Below are positions 1 through 11,252 of a stretch of 64,000 nt of DNA, one piece after another; the first letter of the stretch is position 1, and every line of letters begins with the position of its first letter. Under the pieces are notes generated by a model, which was not told where the DNA came from, searched no databases, and saw only the letters and a program-made list of their open reading frames with translations. Source of the stretch: Iris pallida (Eukaryota > Streptophyta > Magnoliopsida > Asparagales > Iridaceae); NCBI GenBank assembly GCA_029216955.1, contig JANAVB010009599.1:2993240-3057239 (forward strand), given 5' to 3'. Both the position numbers and the translations under genes were made by a program.

Positions 1-2
1 AC

Positions 3-1907
3 AGGGAGACTAGTTTTATCATTGGAACTCAGCTGGAGGCTACAGCGAACATGTTGATGGCAGCCCGATCATATCGTCCACCAGAATTGGCGGGATATCG
101 GGCTGCTGCCACAGTACCAGTAAGAGATCCGTCTGTTGGAAAGAGGCAGGCCGACACAGAAGCTGGTTCTTCTGTACCAAAAAGGCCGAGAAAGACATCG
201 ACTCCAAAGGCTACAGGAGTGCCACTTGTAACGCCAGCGGGATTAGTTCCTGCTGAGGTAAGGCATCCTCCGTAATTCTGGTTCATCTTGTCATTTTGGT
301 GACTTATGCTTTTCTTCTTGTAGGGATCGTCGAAGAAGAAGACCCATGTTTCAAAACCGGGTGTTAGTAAACCGAAGGAAGTGGCAAGCTCTTCTGATGA
401 GCGTATTCCACCGATGATAATGTCTCCCATGGAGGAGAATCCCGAAGATGTTCCTGCGGAGGTTTTAGTATCTCCTGATGAGGTTGTAACAACTTCCGGG
501 AAAGTACAATCTGCCTTGGAGGCCTTGGACATTGAGGGTCCTACGGACTCGAGGCATCCTGATGATGAAGTGGATTGGAGTTCGTCGCCTTCCGATGACG
601 TCCCTCCAGAGCAGCAAGAGTCTGTTGCAGGGGCAACAGAGGTAGTTGGAACAGAGGAGAGGGTTGATTCCCCTCCTTGTCATGATGAGGGAAGGTCGAC
701 TGTATCATTGTCGAGCCCTACCCCAGTCTCAGCCGAGGAAGTTGAGGTGGCTACCGATCAGGAGGTAGCGACAGATCCTGTCCCTGTAGAGGGACTCGAG
801 AAGGATGAGACTCATTCGCCAGTCCTGTCTCCCGGGGCGGGCCAGGAGATGAGTGTTGATCTTCCCGTTCTGCCAGGGGAGGTACTGGCCGCTGATAGGA
901 CGTTGGGGGCAGAAGAGGTGGCTGTTGACGTCGGTGGTTCTTCCGAACTTGAGAAGGGTAAGGGTGTGGAACCCTCCATTGCTCCTTCTACTTGGGGTAC
1001 TATCTCGACGCCTGTGCCGGCTTCCTCTGTTCCTTCGGCTCTTCGGGCTAGCAGCCCAGCCCTTGCTGATGAAGAGCCTATTGATATCGAGGTTCCAGCC
1101 TCGCGGGTTGAGTTTGGCGGATCTTCTTTCGGTCCGCTAACTACAGCAGCTCCTCCAACTCCTGCTATGACGCCGCAGGTGCTGACAGACGCAGATGAAT
1201 ATATGAAATTCCTCGTCGAGGGGGTGTATAAAATGCTACAGAAGGGTGTATCTGCAGTGATGGATGCCAACGGGAGCTTTGCGACGGCAAGATCTCTGGC
1301 AATGCCTTGTATCGAGCTGATCCGCGTTCACCAAGGCCACGACCATATGGTCGAGATCCTGGAGGCTTCGGTGATCGAGCTGGACCAGCGGCTCACGGAA
1401 CTTCAGCACATCCAGCGAAATGACCTTTCCGTCTTGATAGATGCGGAGAAGGAGAAGATGATCGTCGAGATTGAGTCTTCCTACCAGGCCACTGTGAGCA
1501 TCTGGAAGCGCGAGGTGGCTGAGACTGAGGCTACGGTAGAGCAGTTGTCTCAGTCCATGAAGGAGACAATGGAAACGCGAGCTGCGTTGGACGCTAATAT
1601 CGCGGAGATCAATGCCCAGATGTGCCGCCTTGAGGACCAACGGGCCCGACTCCAGTTAGATGCTGAACATGTCCAAGCTAAACATGTAGCATTCAAGAAG
1701 GAGGAAGCAACTTTCACTCAGCGGACTCTTGTCCTGGCTCAGCAGCGACAACAGCTTGATGAGAAGCATGAGAATGATACTTCCGCTGAGGCTGTTGAAT
1801 TGATGCGTCAAGAAGCTGAGCGTCGAGTCCTGGCGACTGTGGAGACTCATGCAGTCGACTTGAGACGTCGAGTTAGAGAGCTCTCAGCCAACCCTGGAGA
1901 TGTTTAG
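3..1907 (+). CDS. Spliced antisense ORF of the Tat element, coiled-coil C-terminus (5' end off window)
   Basis: An open frame enters from the left edge, runs to 257, skips a 66-bp GT-AG intron (258-323) and continues in the same frame to TAG at 1,907. The last 508 codons are open. The first part is Ser/Pro/Glu/Val-rich and low in complexity. From about 1,190 on the protein becomes a helical, Glu/Gln/Arg-rich stretch with heptad-like spacing that looks like a long coiled coil. There is no obvious in-frame ATG close to the left edge that must be the start, so the N-terminus lies outside. It is transcribed opposite to pol and has its own AATAAA at 1,992. I do not recognise a catalytic domain. 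Plant mobile-domain (PMD) proteins with coiled-coil tails have been found in gypsy elements, but the diagnostic part, if present, is not in view. Confidence 0.72.
258..323 (+). other. Probable intron in the antisense ORF
   Basis: The donor GAG|GTAAG at 257/258 and the pyrimidine-rich acceptor TTTCTTCTTGTAG|G at 323/324 bound 66 bp. The flanking exons are in the same phase (phase 0), and the region between contains a stop (TAA at 273) if read through. The intron is short for a plant but in a workable range. Confidence 0.7.
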
Positions 1908-1991
1908 GGACTGTAGCCTCTCCTTTTTATGTTTTTTTTGCAACTCTTGCTGGGGGATAGTGTATTTCTGTACTCTTTTTTTTTCTTAGAA

Positions 1992-1997
1992 AATAAA
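1992..1997 (+). terminator. Polyadenylation signal for the antisense ORF
   Basis: AATAAA lies 85 bp after the plus-strand stop codon, preceded by T-rich tracts at 1,925-1,985 and followed by a T run and a GT-rich segment. This order fits plant 3' end signals and supports a real plus-strand transcript. Confidence 0.5.
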
Positions 1998-2128
1998 GAA
2001 GTACGCAACCTTTTTTTGTGGTGTGTTCATTTTTGTTATCATGAACTTGATGATTTGTGTGGACCTATTATCTTTTGCGCACCTTGACTTAGGTACAGAT
2101 AATAAGTTTGAAGGAACCAACATGTTTG

Positions 2129-2422
2129 CTCAGAGGTAATGTGGAAGTGGCAATCGTTGGGGTTCAAATGATAGAATCTTCCTGCTCAGAGGTATTATGG
2201 ACGTGGTAGGAATGATCTTGGGGGATACGCTGAACAACTCAGAGGTGATATGGACGTGGAAGTTCTGCGATCAATGTACGACAACGCAGGGGTTGTTTGT
2301 ACGAGATGTTTACTCAGAGGTAATGTGGACGTGGTAAACATGAAGGATAGCGTAGGCTTACGGAGTGTAAGATTCCGCTTTGTAGGGTGTAGAGGGACAA
2401 CTCAGAGGTGATGTGGACGTGG
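2129..2422. repeat. Five dispersed copies of a 22-bp motif in the Tat 3' region
   Basis: A conserved 22-bp core beginning CTCAGAGGT and ending TGGACGTGG recurs at 2,129, 2,185, 2,238, 2,313 and 2,401. The spacing is 53-88 bp and the DNA between copies is unrelated or weakly related. No ORF of note spans it. Variable repeats in the 3' untranslated part of Tat elements are known, but here only the short core is conserved, which looks more like a binding or processing site than a simple tandem array. Confidence 0.8.
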
Positions 2423-2554
2423 TTGTCTTTCTACTGGAGGATGCTACGGAACAGCTGGGTTCCGGAAGCGTATGATTTCGTAAAAGGGAATGGTATGTGA
2501 GCCCTGATGATTGGGTCCATAGATCCCCTTGTGGAAGCACATATCTGAAAGATG

Positions 2555-4984
2555 TCAAGAGTAGTACTTCTTCAGGAACTTGCCGTTGATGGGCATCATA
2601 AACAAGTCCCCATTGGGTTTGGCGAGGCGGTAAGCACCGTTTGAGTATACCGTCTCAATGATGAAAGGTCCTTCCCACTTGGGCTCGAACTTTCCTGGTG
2701 TCTTATGAGTTAACACCATCGGCCTCCTGACTGCCAGAACTATGTCGCCAACTTGAAAAGTTCTTTGTTTGACCTTCTTGTTAAAAGCCTGTGATATACG
2801 GGCTTGGTAGAGTTCGATGCGTTGTTGAGCCAAGAGATGCTTCTCGTCGAGTGCCTCCAGTTCCCGCAGACGACGACGTTGATTATCCTCTTCTGTGAGT
2901 TTGTTTGTGATTGCTACGCGAAGTGAGGGTATCTGGATCTCGAGAGACAGTACCGCTTCACTCCCGTAGACCAGGAAGAATGGTGTGTTGCCTGTTGGGG
3001 TTCGTACCGTTGTGCGGTAGGCCCAAAGACATTCACCAAGCTTTTCGTCCCAGTCGCGTTTGTTGGATGACACGACCTTTTTGAGCAGCCTAACGATAGT
3101 TTTGTTGAACGCCTCGGCCAATCCGTTTGCTGCCGGATTGTAGGTGGTTGATGCTACGTTATGGATACGATTCTTGTCACAGAACCTGCTGAAAATGTGG
3201 CTGATGAACTGAGGACCATTATCATGGATGATCAGCCGGGGTACACCGAAGCGGTAGATGACATGGTGTTTGATGAAGCTGACCACCCTGGAGCTTTTTA
3301 CTTTCGCCAGTGGGACTGCTTCTGCCCACTTGGAAAAGTAATCAGTAATGGCCAGGATGAAGCGGTGCCCTCTTGATGAAGGAGGGGTAATCGGTCCTAT
3401 AATATCCATGCCCCAGGCTTCAAAGGGCCAGGAGGCGACTGTAGGATGTAGTGGTTCTGACGGCATATGAATGAAGTCTGCGTGAAGCTGGCACGCATGG
3501 CACTTCTTAGCATAGTCGACAGCATCAGCGGCCATGGTTGGCCAGTAGTAGCCCATGCGTCGCAGTCGATCCTGCAACTTAGGACCAGGTTGATGAGCTC
3601 CACAAGTTCCGTCATGAGCTTCTCGAAGAGCTTCGGTCGCCTCTTCGTAGGACAGGCATCGAAGGAGAAGCCCATCATAGGAGCGTCGGTACAGCATTTT
3701 AGTGGCTGTATCATAATAGAATCGGAGAGAACGTCTCCTGACTAAGACGGCTTCCTTCGGATCCTCTGGAAGAATTCCGTAGACAGCGAAGTCGATGAAC
3801 GGGAATCTCCAATCTCGGACGTTAACACCAGTACTTGTCAGCATGGCGTGGGTCACCCGTAAGCATAGGTTGTTTCTAGGACAAACCAAATCTCGGCCAA
3901 CTACAGTGACGTAGTGTTGAGTCCCAAGGGGTGCTGCTAATGAGGCCGCAAGGCCAGCCAGAGCATCAGCCTCTAGGTTTTGTAGACGAGGTACGTGTTC
4001 GATGAAGAACCCGGTGAAGGTTGAAATGATGTTCAATACAACTTCATGGTAAGGGATCAGATCTTCATGGCGAACCTCGTATTGCCCTCGGATCTGGTTT
4101 ATGACGAGTTTCGAGTCGCCGTAGGCTTCCAGATGATCCACCCCCAGCTGTTGTGCCAGCTGGAGTCCCATAATGAGCGCGTTGTACTCGACAACATTGT
4201 TGGAGCACGGCTTTGAAAGAGAGTAAGCACGCTGGATGACCAGCTGATCGGGGGAGACTAAGACTACTCCCACTCCTGCGACGATCTGGCCTTTGGGGCC
4301 TGTTCTTGAAGCGCCATCGAAAAACATCTGCCAAACGGAGCTCCCTTCGGTGACGTTTGATTCTTGAACTTCATCCGGGATGTCTTCATAGAGTCTTGAG
4401 GACTCCGGGATGGGGTGTGCAGCTAAAAAGTCGGCCTGGGCCTGACCCTTAATATCTTTTTGTGGCACAAACACCATATTGTATGGTGTTAGCAGGATCG
4501 CCCATGTAGCTAGCCGGGAGTTTAATGACCCTGGCTTCGTCATAAGGACTCTGAGTGGATTGACTCGGGAGATGACATAAATTATCTGGCCCGAGACATA
4601 ATGGCGAGTCTTCTGGATGGCAAACACCAAGGCCAAGCACTCCTTTTCAATGGGGTTGTACCGGTGTTCGGCCCCGATGAGCGTTCGACTGAGGTAGGAG
4701 ATCGCTTGCTCATAGCCTGTATTACTGTTTTGAGCCAGCAGAGCGCCAAGGGAATGATCCATGGCACAGACGTAGAGGAGAAATGGTTTGCCGGCGATAG
4801 GTGCTTCTAGGACTGGCAGGCTTGTCAAGTAAGTCTTGATGTCGTCGAAAGCCTTTTGGCACTCCTCTGTCCAGACGTAAGAGACTCCCTTCTTCATGAG
4901 CTGAGTAAAGGGTTGACATTTACCGGAAAGGTTTGCTATGAACCTCCGGATGTATGCCAGACGTCCCTGTAAGCCCTGAAGTTC
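2555..4984 (-). pseudogene. Tat pol C-terminal part: RNase H, archaeal RNase H, integrase
   Basis: This part would degrade the RNA strand and insert the cDNA. The open part starts at 4,897 (780 codons), but coding similarity continues upstream to the TGA at 4,985. Residues 1-165 are an RT-linked RNase H, partly degenerate (the third acidic position reads SRVNPL). Residues 188-320 are the archaeal-type RNase H, with acidic residues D194, E237, D261 and D311. The integrase zinc finger is H428, H435, C466, C469, and the core triad is D498, D559, E595 with the usual 35-residue last spacing. A GPF/Y-type tail (around KWEGPFII) precedes the stop. There is no chromodomain. All catalytic residues of the aRNH and integrase are present, so the damage is the upstream stop rather than active-site loss. 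Confidence 0.9.
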
Positions 4985-6262
4985 TCAAAGATTCTTCGGA
5001 GGGTCCATGTTGAGGATGGCCTTGGTCTTCTCGGGATCAACATGAATGCCTTTCGCCGTGATGACAAAGCCCAAGAATTTTCCGCTAGAAACCCCCAGGA
5101 AGGACTTAGCGGGGTTCATCTTGAGTTGATGTGCCCGTATGAGATCGAAAACTGTCTTCAGGTCCTGTAGGTGATCTCGTTTGAGGCGGCTCTTGACTGC
5201 GATGTCGTCAGCATAGCATTCGACTGTCTTACGAAGATGTTGACGGAAGATGGTGCTCATAGCTCGTTGGTATGTTGTACCGACGTTCTTCAAGCCGAAA
5301 GGCATCACTGTGTAGCAGAAAACACCCTTTGGAGTTTTGAATGACGTGTGTTTCACGTCATCGGGGAATATCTTGATTTGATTGTAGCCTGAATACCCGT
5401 CCATGAAAGACATGCGTTCGAAGCCACACGTGTTGTCGATCATCACGTCAGTGATTGGAAGCGGGAATTCGTCCTTCGGACAAGCAGAGTTGAGATCCCT
5501 GAAGTCGATACAGACTCGTATCTTCCTATTTTTTTTGGTGACAGGTACGACGTTGGCTACCCAATCTGGGTGTTGTTCTTCACGGATGAAGCCGCTGGTC
5601 AAGAGCTTGTCTACCTCTTGACCGATGGCATTTATGATGTCCGGCCGGAAGTGTCGTTGTTGTTGTTTAATAGGTTTGGCATCGGGTAAGATGTTCAACC
5701 TATGTATTGCGATCTGTGGATCGAGTCCCGGCATGTCTTCGTAGCTCCAGGCGAAGACGTCGATATACTCCTTAGCCAGTTGGATTAAAGACTCTCGGTC
5801 TTCCCCTTCTAGGCTTTTGCTGATAAAGATGGGTTTGGAAGAAGACCCAACCCTAAGATCGATCTGCTCGACTTCGTCTTCGGTGGGAGGTTCACATAAC
5901 TCGAAACGAGACTTCCATTGTTCTCCTAAGCGTTGAGCCCAGGGTTCTTCTTCGAAGGGTTCCGGCGCTTGGTCTTCGCCTTCATCTTTTTGAGGTTGTG
6001 CTGATGTCATGTTAGCTGACAGCACTTTCCTGAAGACTGATCCGATACTGGTATCGGAATCCCAAGTCGATGCTTCGGACGAGTGGGAATGTTCTACGTC
6101 TGAACTCTCTGGAGTTGATGGCGGCGTGACATAGCCTACCCCCCGTCGAGTCCGATTATAATAGTCCTGCGGCTTTCCTTTAGGTGTTGGAAGCCGGAGA
6201 GGGAGACGTCGACCCTTGCCGTAGTTCAGGCCTTTGTTGCTTTTCAGGTCGTAGCCCATCTT
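4985..6262 (-). pseudogene. Tat reverse transcriptase segment
   Basis: Reverse transcriptase copies the element RNA to cDNA in the virus-like particle. The open frame has 424 codons from the ATG at 6,259. Residues 1-130 are a linker rich in Ser/Glu, and residues 190-400 are the RT core: the conserved RVCIDFRDLN block near 248, catalytic D287, PFGLKN near 320 and YADD at 349-352. The segment ends in TGA at 4,985-4,987 inside a well-conserved RT-to-RNase H connection, and coding continues in the same frame beyond it. CGA-to-TGA or AGA-to-TGA change is the simplest cause. The ATG at 6,259 is probably not a true start, because the same frame extends upstream through a TAA at 6,263. Confidence 0.9.
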
Positions 6263-6808
6263 TTAGATGATGTGCTTTGCCGTATCCGTATACCGATAGA
6301 CTTGTATTCTGCCGGTATCAGGTTCTGGTTCGAGTGGCGGGAGGTCTTGATGACGCTCGACTTTGCCAAAGATGATGGATCCTTCGTCTCGACTTCGTGG
6401 AGGGACTATGTAACAGACTCCTTGAGACAGGACTACTCGATTTACATGATGGACGGTCGTTATCTGTGTTTGTAACGACCGTAGAGCGTTATCTAATGTA
6501 TACATGGCATTCCAATGTGGAAGGCAAGAATAATTAAAAGACACTCTATTATTGATGAAATACGAGATTTTATCCCGTGGGATTACATTGTCTAAGGAGG
6601 GTGCATCTACATCAGCAGAGATATATTCGCCAAGCTCCTCATCTGTAAGCACTGGGGTTGGATCAGGAGAGTCCACTACAGCTTTGACTTTGGGGTCCGA
6701 GAGGGTTATGTGAGCCCTCTCTGGCATCTTGGATGACTGCGACGGCTTGCCCTTAAGACGCACCTTCAGAGGTGCCTCAACTGCGCCTCCAGTGATTGGT
6801 GCCTTCCC
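6263..6808 (-). pseudogene. Protease-RT linker of the Tat polyprotein, between two in-frame stops
   Basis: This segment has the same frame as gag-pro on the right and RT on the left, bounded by TAG (6,809-6,811) and TAA (6,263-6,265). Its N-terminal part contains a third copy of the basic motif LKVRLKGKP also found twice before the TAG, so it was once translated together with gag-pro. The rest has no recognised domain. Ogre elements, relatives of Tat, carry an intron between protease and RT. I looked for that here and the two stops make it possible, but I see no convincing splice-site pair, so a decayed linker is my preferred reading. Confidence 0.6.
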
Positions 6809-6968
6809 CTATAATTTTGCCACCAGGGGAGCCGATGTTTGAGGCGGCTTTCCCTTGAGGCGTATCTTCAGGGGAGCTTCAGGAGTTGGTGCTTTTCCTG
6901 GTAGCTTGATGCTCATTGGAAGCACCTTCTGGGGTGGTTTGCCCTTGAGTCGGATCTTCAAAGGGGCA
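6735..6968 (-). repeat. Triplicate basic peptide repeat in the protease-RT linker
   Basis: Three copies of a segment encoding L-K-(I/V)-R-L-K-G-K-P lie near 6,735-6,775, 6,840-6,880 and 6,930-6,968. The DNA is also similar, so this is a short internal duplication. The TAG at 6,809 falls between the second and third copies. Confidence 0.7.
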
Positions 6969-9900
6969 TCGGGAGTCACCTCAGGCTCCATGTCCGGCTC
7001 AGCTGCCGTATCTGCCTCGTCATCAGCATCATTGGCTTCTTCCTCGTCAAGTGACTTGTATAAATCGGAATCGGTGAAGTAGGCTTTAATCCCTTTGAAA
7101 TGATCGATGTCTGCGAACTCCGTCCGGATGACGCCGTTGGTGGACACATATTTCATGCATTGGTGGAGCGTGGAGGGCACCACCATGTACTCATGTAGCC
7201 ATGGTCGACCGAGCAGGATGTTGTAGTTGACCTCGGCATCCACAACGTAGCAGGTTACCTCAGTTTTGAGATTACCGATGTGACACTTCAGCCGAATTTT
7301 GGCCAGCGGCTCACTTTTACTAGCGTTGAAGCCACCGATGGTTGTGTTGGAGGGCGCCAGCCGGTACATAGGGATCCCCAGTGTTGATAGCAACGCCTTC
7401 GGAATGATGCTGAGAGAAGACCCTGGATCGATCTGAATCCGGTTCACCTTGACTGAACCGATATACCCTGTATAATACAGCGGCCGGTTATGTCGGTGGT
7501 GCTTGAGCAGCATGTCTTGTTGGGTGAAATTTATGTTTGGGATAACTTCATCCGCACAATGACAGTGCGCACAAGTTGTTGGGAGGTCTTCAGGCTGCTT
7601 GACCTGACTGAGAAAGGATTCGGCATCCTTCAGAGCTTCACACAGAGCTTCTCGGGAGTCTTTGAAAAGACGCAGGAGCTCGAACAATGATAGGCGGACA
7701 GGAGTACTGGCCAGTTGTGCCAGTATGTCGAAATTGTGGGGCTTGGCTAGCCCTGAAGCATTCTCCTTTTGTAGAGGTCTGTCGAAACGAGCCTCCACTT
7801 GCTTCTGCTTATTGGCTGCTGAGGGCTTAGACGGGCCCTCTTCCTGGACAGCAGGAACGGTGCAAGGAGGCACCACCTCGGTGGCAGCTTTGCCGGGTTG
7901 GGCATTCTGTTGTACACGCGTCTGCACAGGGAGTGCCTCTTCCGTTGAAGAAGAGACCATGCGGCAAGACTTGATCTTCCTGCCTTTGGATTTGGAGGTA
8001 GGATGTACCTCCGGTTGAGTCACCTCGAAGACAAGGTCGGGGTGGACCCATAGGACCTCTCCTCGAGATGTGGTGAGTGGGATGAGTCCACTCATATTGT
8101 CACGGGTAGGTGGTAAGTTAACCACCTCCATTGTCGCCTTAGGGAAGGGGACGACGCCATCTTGTGTGGTAGTTGGCGGCAAGGTGCCGAACTGGAGTGA
8201 CACCACATTGGCTGACACCGTCTTCTCTTCGTAGTCGACGGAGATTACATCCGCATTGATCATGCGCTGGATATAATTTTTGAGGACATAACAGTCTTTG
8301 GTCGGGTGTTCGACAAACCGATGGTAGTGACAGTACCTCGGGTTGTCCACTTTCCCAACTTCATCGGGCCGCTTTGGGTCCGGTAGCTTGATCTTGTCAC
8401 CCTGCTTTAGTATTTCAAAAAGTTGCAGGGTGTCTTCGTCATTGAACGAATAAACCTCCTTGGGCCTTGGTGCAAGTGGAGGCTTCTGAGTAGGCGCAGA
8501 TGCGCCTTTTGAGGCATTAACAGTCAATTCTTGCTTCCCCTTTGTCTCTCGTCCAGGGTTGTTGGCTGCAGACCTTTTCCTCTTGTCATCAAAGGCAGGG
8601 AAGCTGACCCCCAGAAGACGTGCATTGGTCGCCTTCTTTTCTGTGACTTCTGCTTCAATGATCAGGGAGCTCCAGTCAGGAAGAAGAGTAGAGTTGAGCC
8701 AGAGCTTGACTGCAGACAGCATGTTCATGCTGCAAGAGAAGAGGAGCACATGTTCCGGAAGCGTTCGATGAACACCCGAACCGTTTCCTTTTTCTTCTGG
8801 CGTATCTCTATGAGGGACGCCATCGTCATGTCCTTCCCGCCGTCGTAGAAGCGGTCGAAGAAGAGGCGCGTCAAGTCGTCGAAGGATGATATGGAAGTCA
8901 TACGCCACTCCCTTCAATGCTCTGACAAATATGCTAGTGAGGAGCGCGTCCTCCTTCGGAAGATGTCCCGTTTGGGACTGGAAGTACGTCAGGTAGCGAC
9001 GCGGAGAGTCCTTCCTGTCGTACGGCGTCAGTGTTTGTGGCTTATACTTTGGAGGATAAACCACCTTGTTCCACTCGAGGGGATAAGGCTGGGGAATGCC
9101 CATCTTCTGGCGCTCCTCTTGCCTGTTCTTGGACTTAAAGCGCTCCCGCAAGTCCTTGATCATTTCGACCACATCCTCCGTGGAGATGGGAGTCGGGGAA
9201 GGTGGTACCACCTGGAGTTGAGCGTTTGAGGGCTCAGACATCCGGAGTACTTTTCGATAATCTGTATCTGAGGATACCCGTTGAAGGGGTACACTCGACT
9301 CCCCATTGGCCCTTGGATCGGGACCGGTCGAAGGTGTTTGGGTTAAGGCCGACCGTATTTCAAATACCGCCTGAGTCAGTGTTTGCATAGAAGCAGAGAG
9401 GGTTTTGAGTCCCCCCTCTAATGTGTCTATGCGCTGGACGATGTCCTGCGGCGCATCAGACTCAGAATCACCCCCAGCCATGTATACTGTCATGACACGG
9501 CCGGAAGTGGACGGATTGGTTGAGGCTTCGCTCTCGGCCTCACTCTCATGTAGGGGAGTCACCTCTCCTGGAGTTTCATCTTGACCACCCCCAGCCACGT
9601 TCTGGAGGTCATTCTCGACGAGCGCATCTGCAAGGGCCTGATTACCCTCAGCTTTGTCTTGAAGGGCCTCTTTATCTTCGGAACTACCCCCAGCTGTGTT
9701 CTGGAGGACATCGTCATTTTGAGGGGCTTCTGGGAGGCTGACTTCGCCTCGAGGATGAAGATCCACCGCAGCTGTGCTTTGGACATCTTCGTCTTCGGAA
9801 GGAGGCTCAACAAGGGTCTGGCTACCCCCAGCTTCCTCCAAGAACTTCTTCCTCGACCGAGTGCCTTCGAATACTCCGGAGGACGAGACAGCTGCCTTGG

Positions 9901-9976
9901 TTTTCCTAGGCTGGCTTTTGAATGAGGACGAGGAATTGCCAGTCGTCTTTCGGACTGACGAGGAGTTAGAGATCAC
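6809..9976 (-). pseudogene. Tat gag and aspartic protease
   Basis: Gag forms the particle and the protease matures it. The open frame has 1,055 codons and no ATG at its beginning (first codon GTG after TAA at 9,983-9,985). Residues 1-230 are acidic and repetitive (short GG-plus-acidic repeats). The capsid-like region is near residues 300-470, followed by a basic stretch. A zinc-knuckle-like CHYHRFVEHPTKDC segment lies near 8,300. The retropepsin motif DPGSS is near 7,418-7,435, with the flap and ILLGRPWLH after it. The C-terminus holds two copies of a basic IRLKGKPPQ repeat. Between about 8,890 and 8,715 the reading frame encodes Arg/Leu-rich nonsense, while an adjacent frame looks like normal capsid sequence, which implies two compensating indels. 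Not functional as it stands. Confidence 0.87.
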
Positions 9977-10072
9977 GTTGCATTAAGCAACCCTTGGCTC
10001 CTCTTCTGTTGACACCTTCATCCCAAGGCGATGTCGGAGGGGTGTCGATGATTGCAGTCGCTGGAAGACTGA

Positions 10073-11143
10073 CTACCTTGGTGGTACTGCCGTCTTGCAA
10101 CAGCAGTTGATGGTGACCACCGCACAAGTATGCCCCGTGAGAGGCGTATCGTGCTTGTTGGTCGACCCTCCTGACCGATGCTTGTGAGTGATCACATTAC
10201 GCAGGTCATTGGAGGAGAGTGCTACCTTCACACCCCCTTCAGGCGCATGGCAAGGCCAAACGCCGGGATGGTCAGGTGAGTGCTGCGTCCCCTGATCTAA
10301 TACCAAACAGGCATCCCGATCAGTAGTGGGGGAACCACAACATTTGAAGTGACTTGAACGGACCTCAGACGCACAACCAGAGGAGGTGCGGGAGTTCAAG
10401 ACCACTGAATTTGCCTTACTCGACTTGGTTGTGCACGCAGTAGATGCGCCCAAGTGAGACAAGGACTTTGAAGGTCGGCTCATTTTTGGTGCCACAGCAC
10501 TCGAGTCGACCTTGTACAGCTTACCATCAGCAGCGCGCATGATTGTGAGCGCATGCTTCTGGCTTACTACTGGCATAGCACGTTTGTGGCGCATGGCCCG
10601 TGCCGCCTTGGATTTCTTTGTACTAGCCCGCTGGGGCGCATAGTACTCAGCATCCAAATTCTCCTCGCCATTACAGCGAGTGAGTCTGTCAAAGACAGAG
10701 ACTTTTTATGGCGCATCAGAGGTGATGCGCGGGGCATTGGCTGCGCCCCTACTCCGTTGACGCATCTTCCTCGCCTGAGAGGGAGATGGCTGGGGAATGT
10801 GGCCAGCCGCACGCTTCCCCGAGAGATGCGCTGCATCAGCGGGCGCACCTTGGTCGCTGAGGACGTCAGCGGGAAGGGAAGGCTGGATTGGCGTATTTCC
10901 TTCGGTGGTAGTGCCCGAGGCGTCGACCTTGCGCACCCAGACTCGGCGGGTCTTCTTCGGCTTCGGCAGCCGTTTCGAAGGTCTCGCACTTCCTTCAGAA
11001 ATGAACTCCTCGTACACCTGTTGATTGAGGCGCACAACCAACATTTTGTGGGAGGAGCCCACCTTCACGTCGTCGGCTTGTGACACGACTTTCTCGGTGG
11101 AGGAGAAAGAAGTCCCCAGCAGAGTCGCCAGCTTGTTTGCCAT
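10073..11143 (-). pseudogene. Leader ORF upstream of gag in the Tat element
   Basis: The first ATG after the LTR and primer site, at 11,143, opens 145 codons to TAA (10,706-10,708). The same frame then stays open to TAG at 10,073-10,075, and gag begins in the same frame after one more TAA at 9,983. The predicted protein is basic and Ser/Pro-rich with no domain I recognise; it begins MANKLATLLG. Some Tat/Ogre elements have an extra ORF before gag, which fits its place. Frame agreement with gag over 1.1 kb suggests either one ancestral long ORF or coincidence (one chance in three). Confidence 0.5.
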
Positions 11144-11236
11144 TAAAATTCTTTGATTGTAAATTTCAATACAAACAGAACAGTGTTACAATATAGGACT
11201 TAAGCGTAGTCCTAGAAGTACACTTTTGTTTAATCT

Positions 11237-11252
11237 GGGTTTCTTGTGCCAA
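11237..11252 (-). other. Putative primer-binding site of the Tat element
   Basis: Immediately inside the LTR on the minus strand the sequence reads TTGGCACAAGAAACCC. A TGG at or one base after the LTR end is what a tRNA 3' CCA would pair with. I cannot name the tRNA from memory with confidence. Confidence 0.4.

Noticed and set aside
6263..6811. An Ogre-type intron between protease and RT
   Set aside because: Stops flank the segment, but the basic repeat continues across the first stop and no good splice pair was seen; kept only as an alternative.
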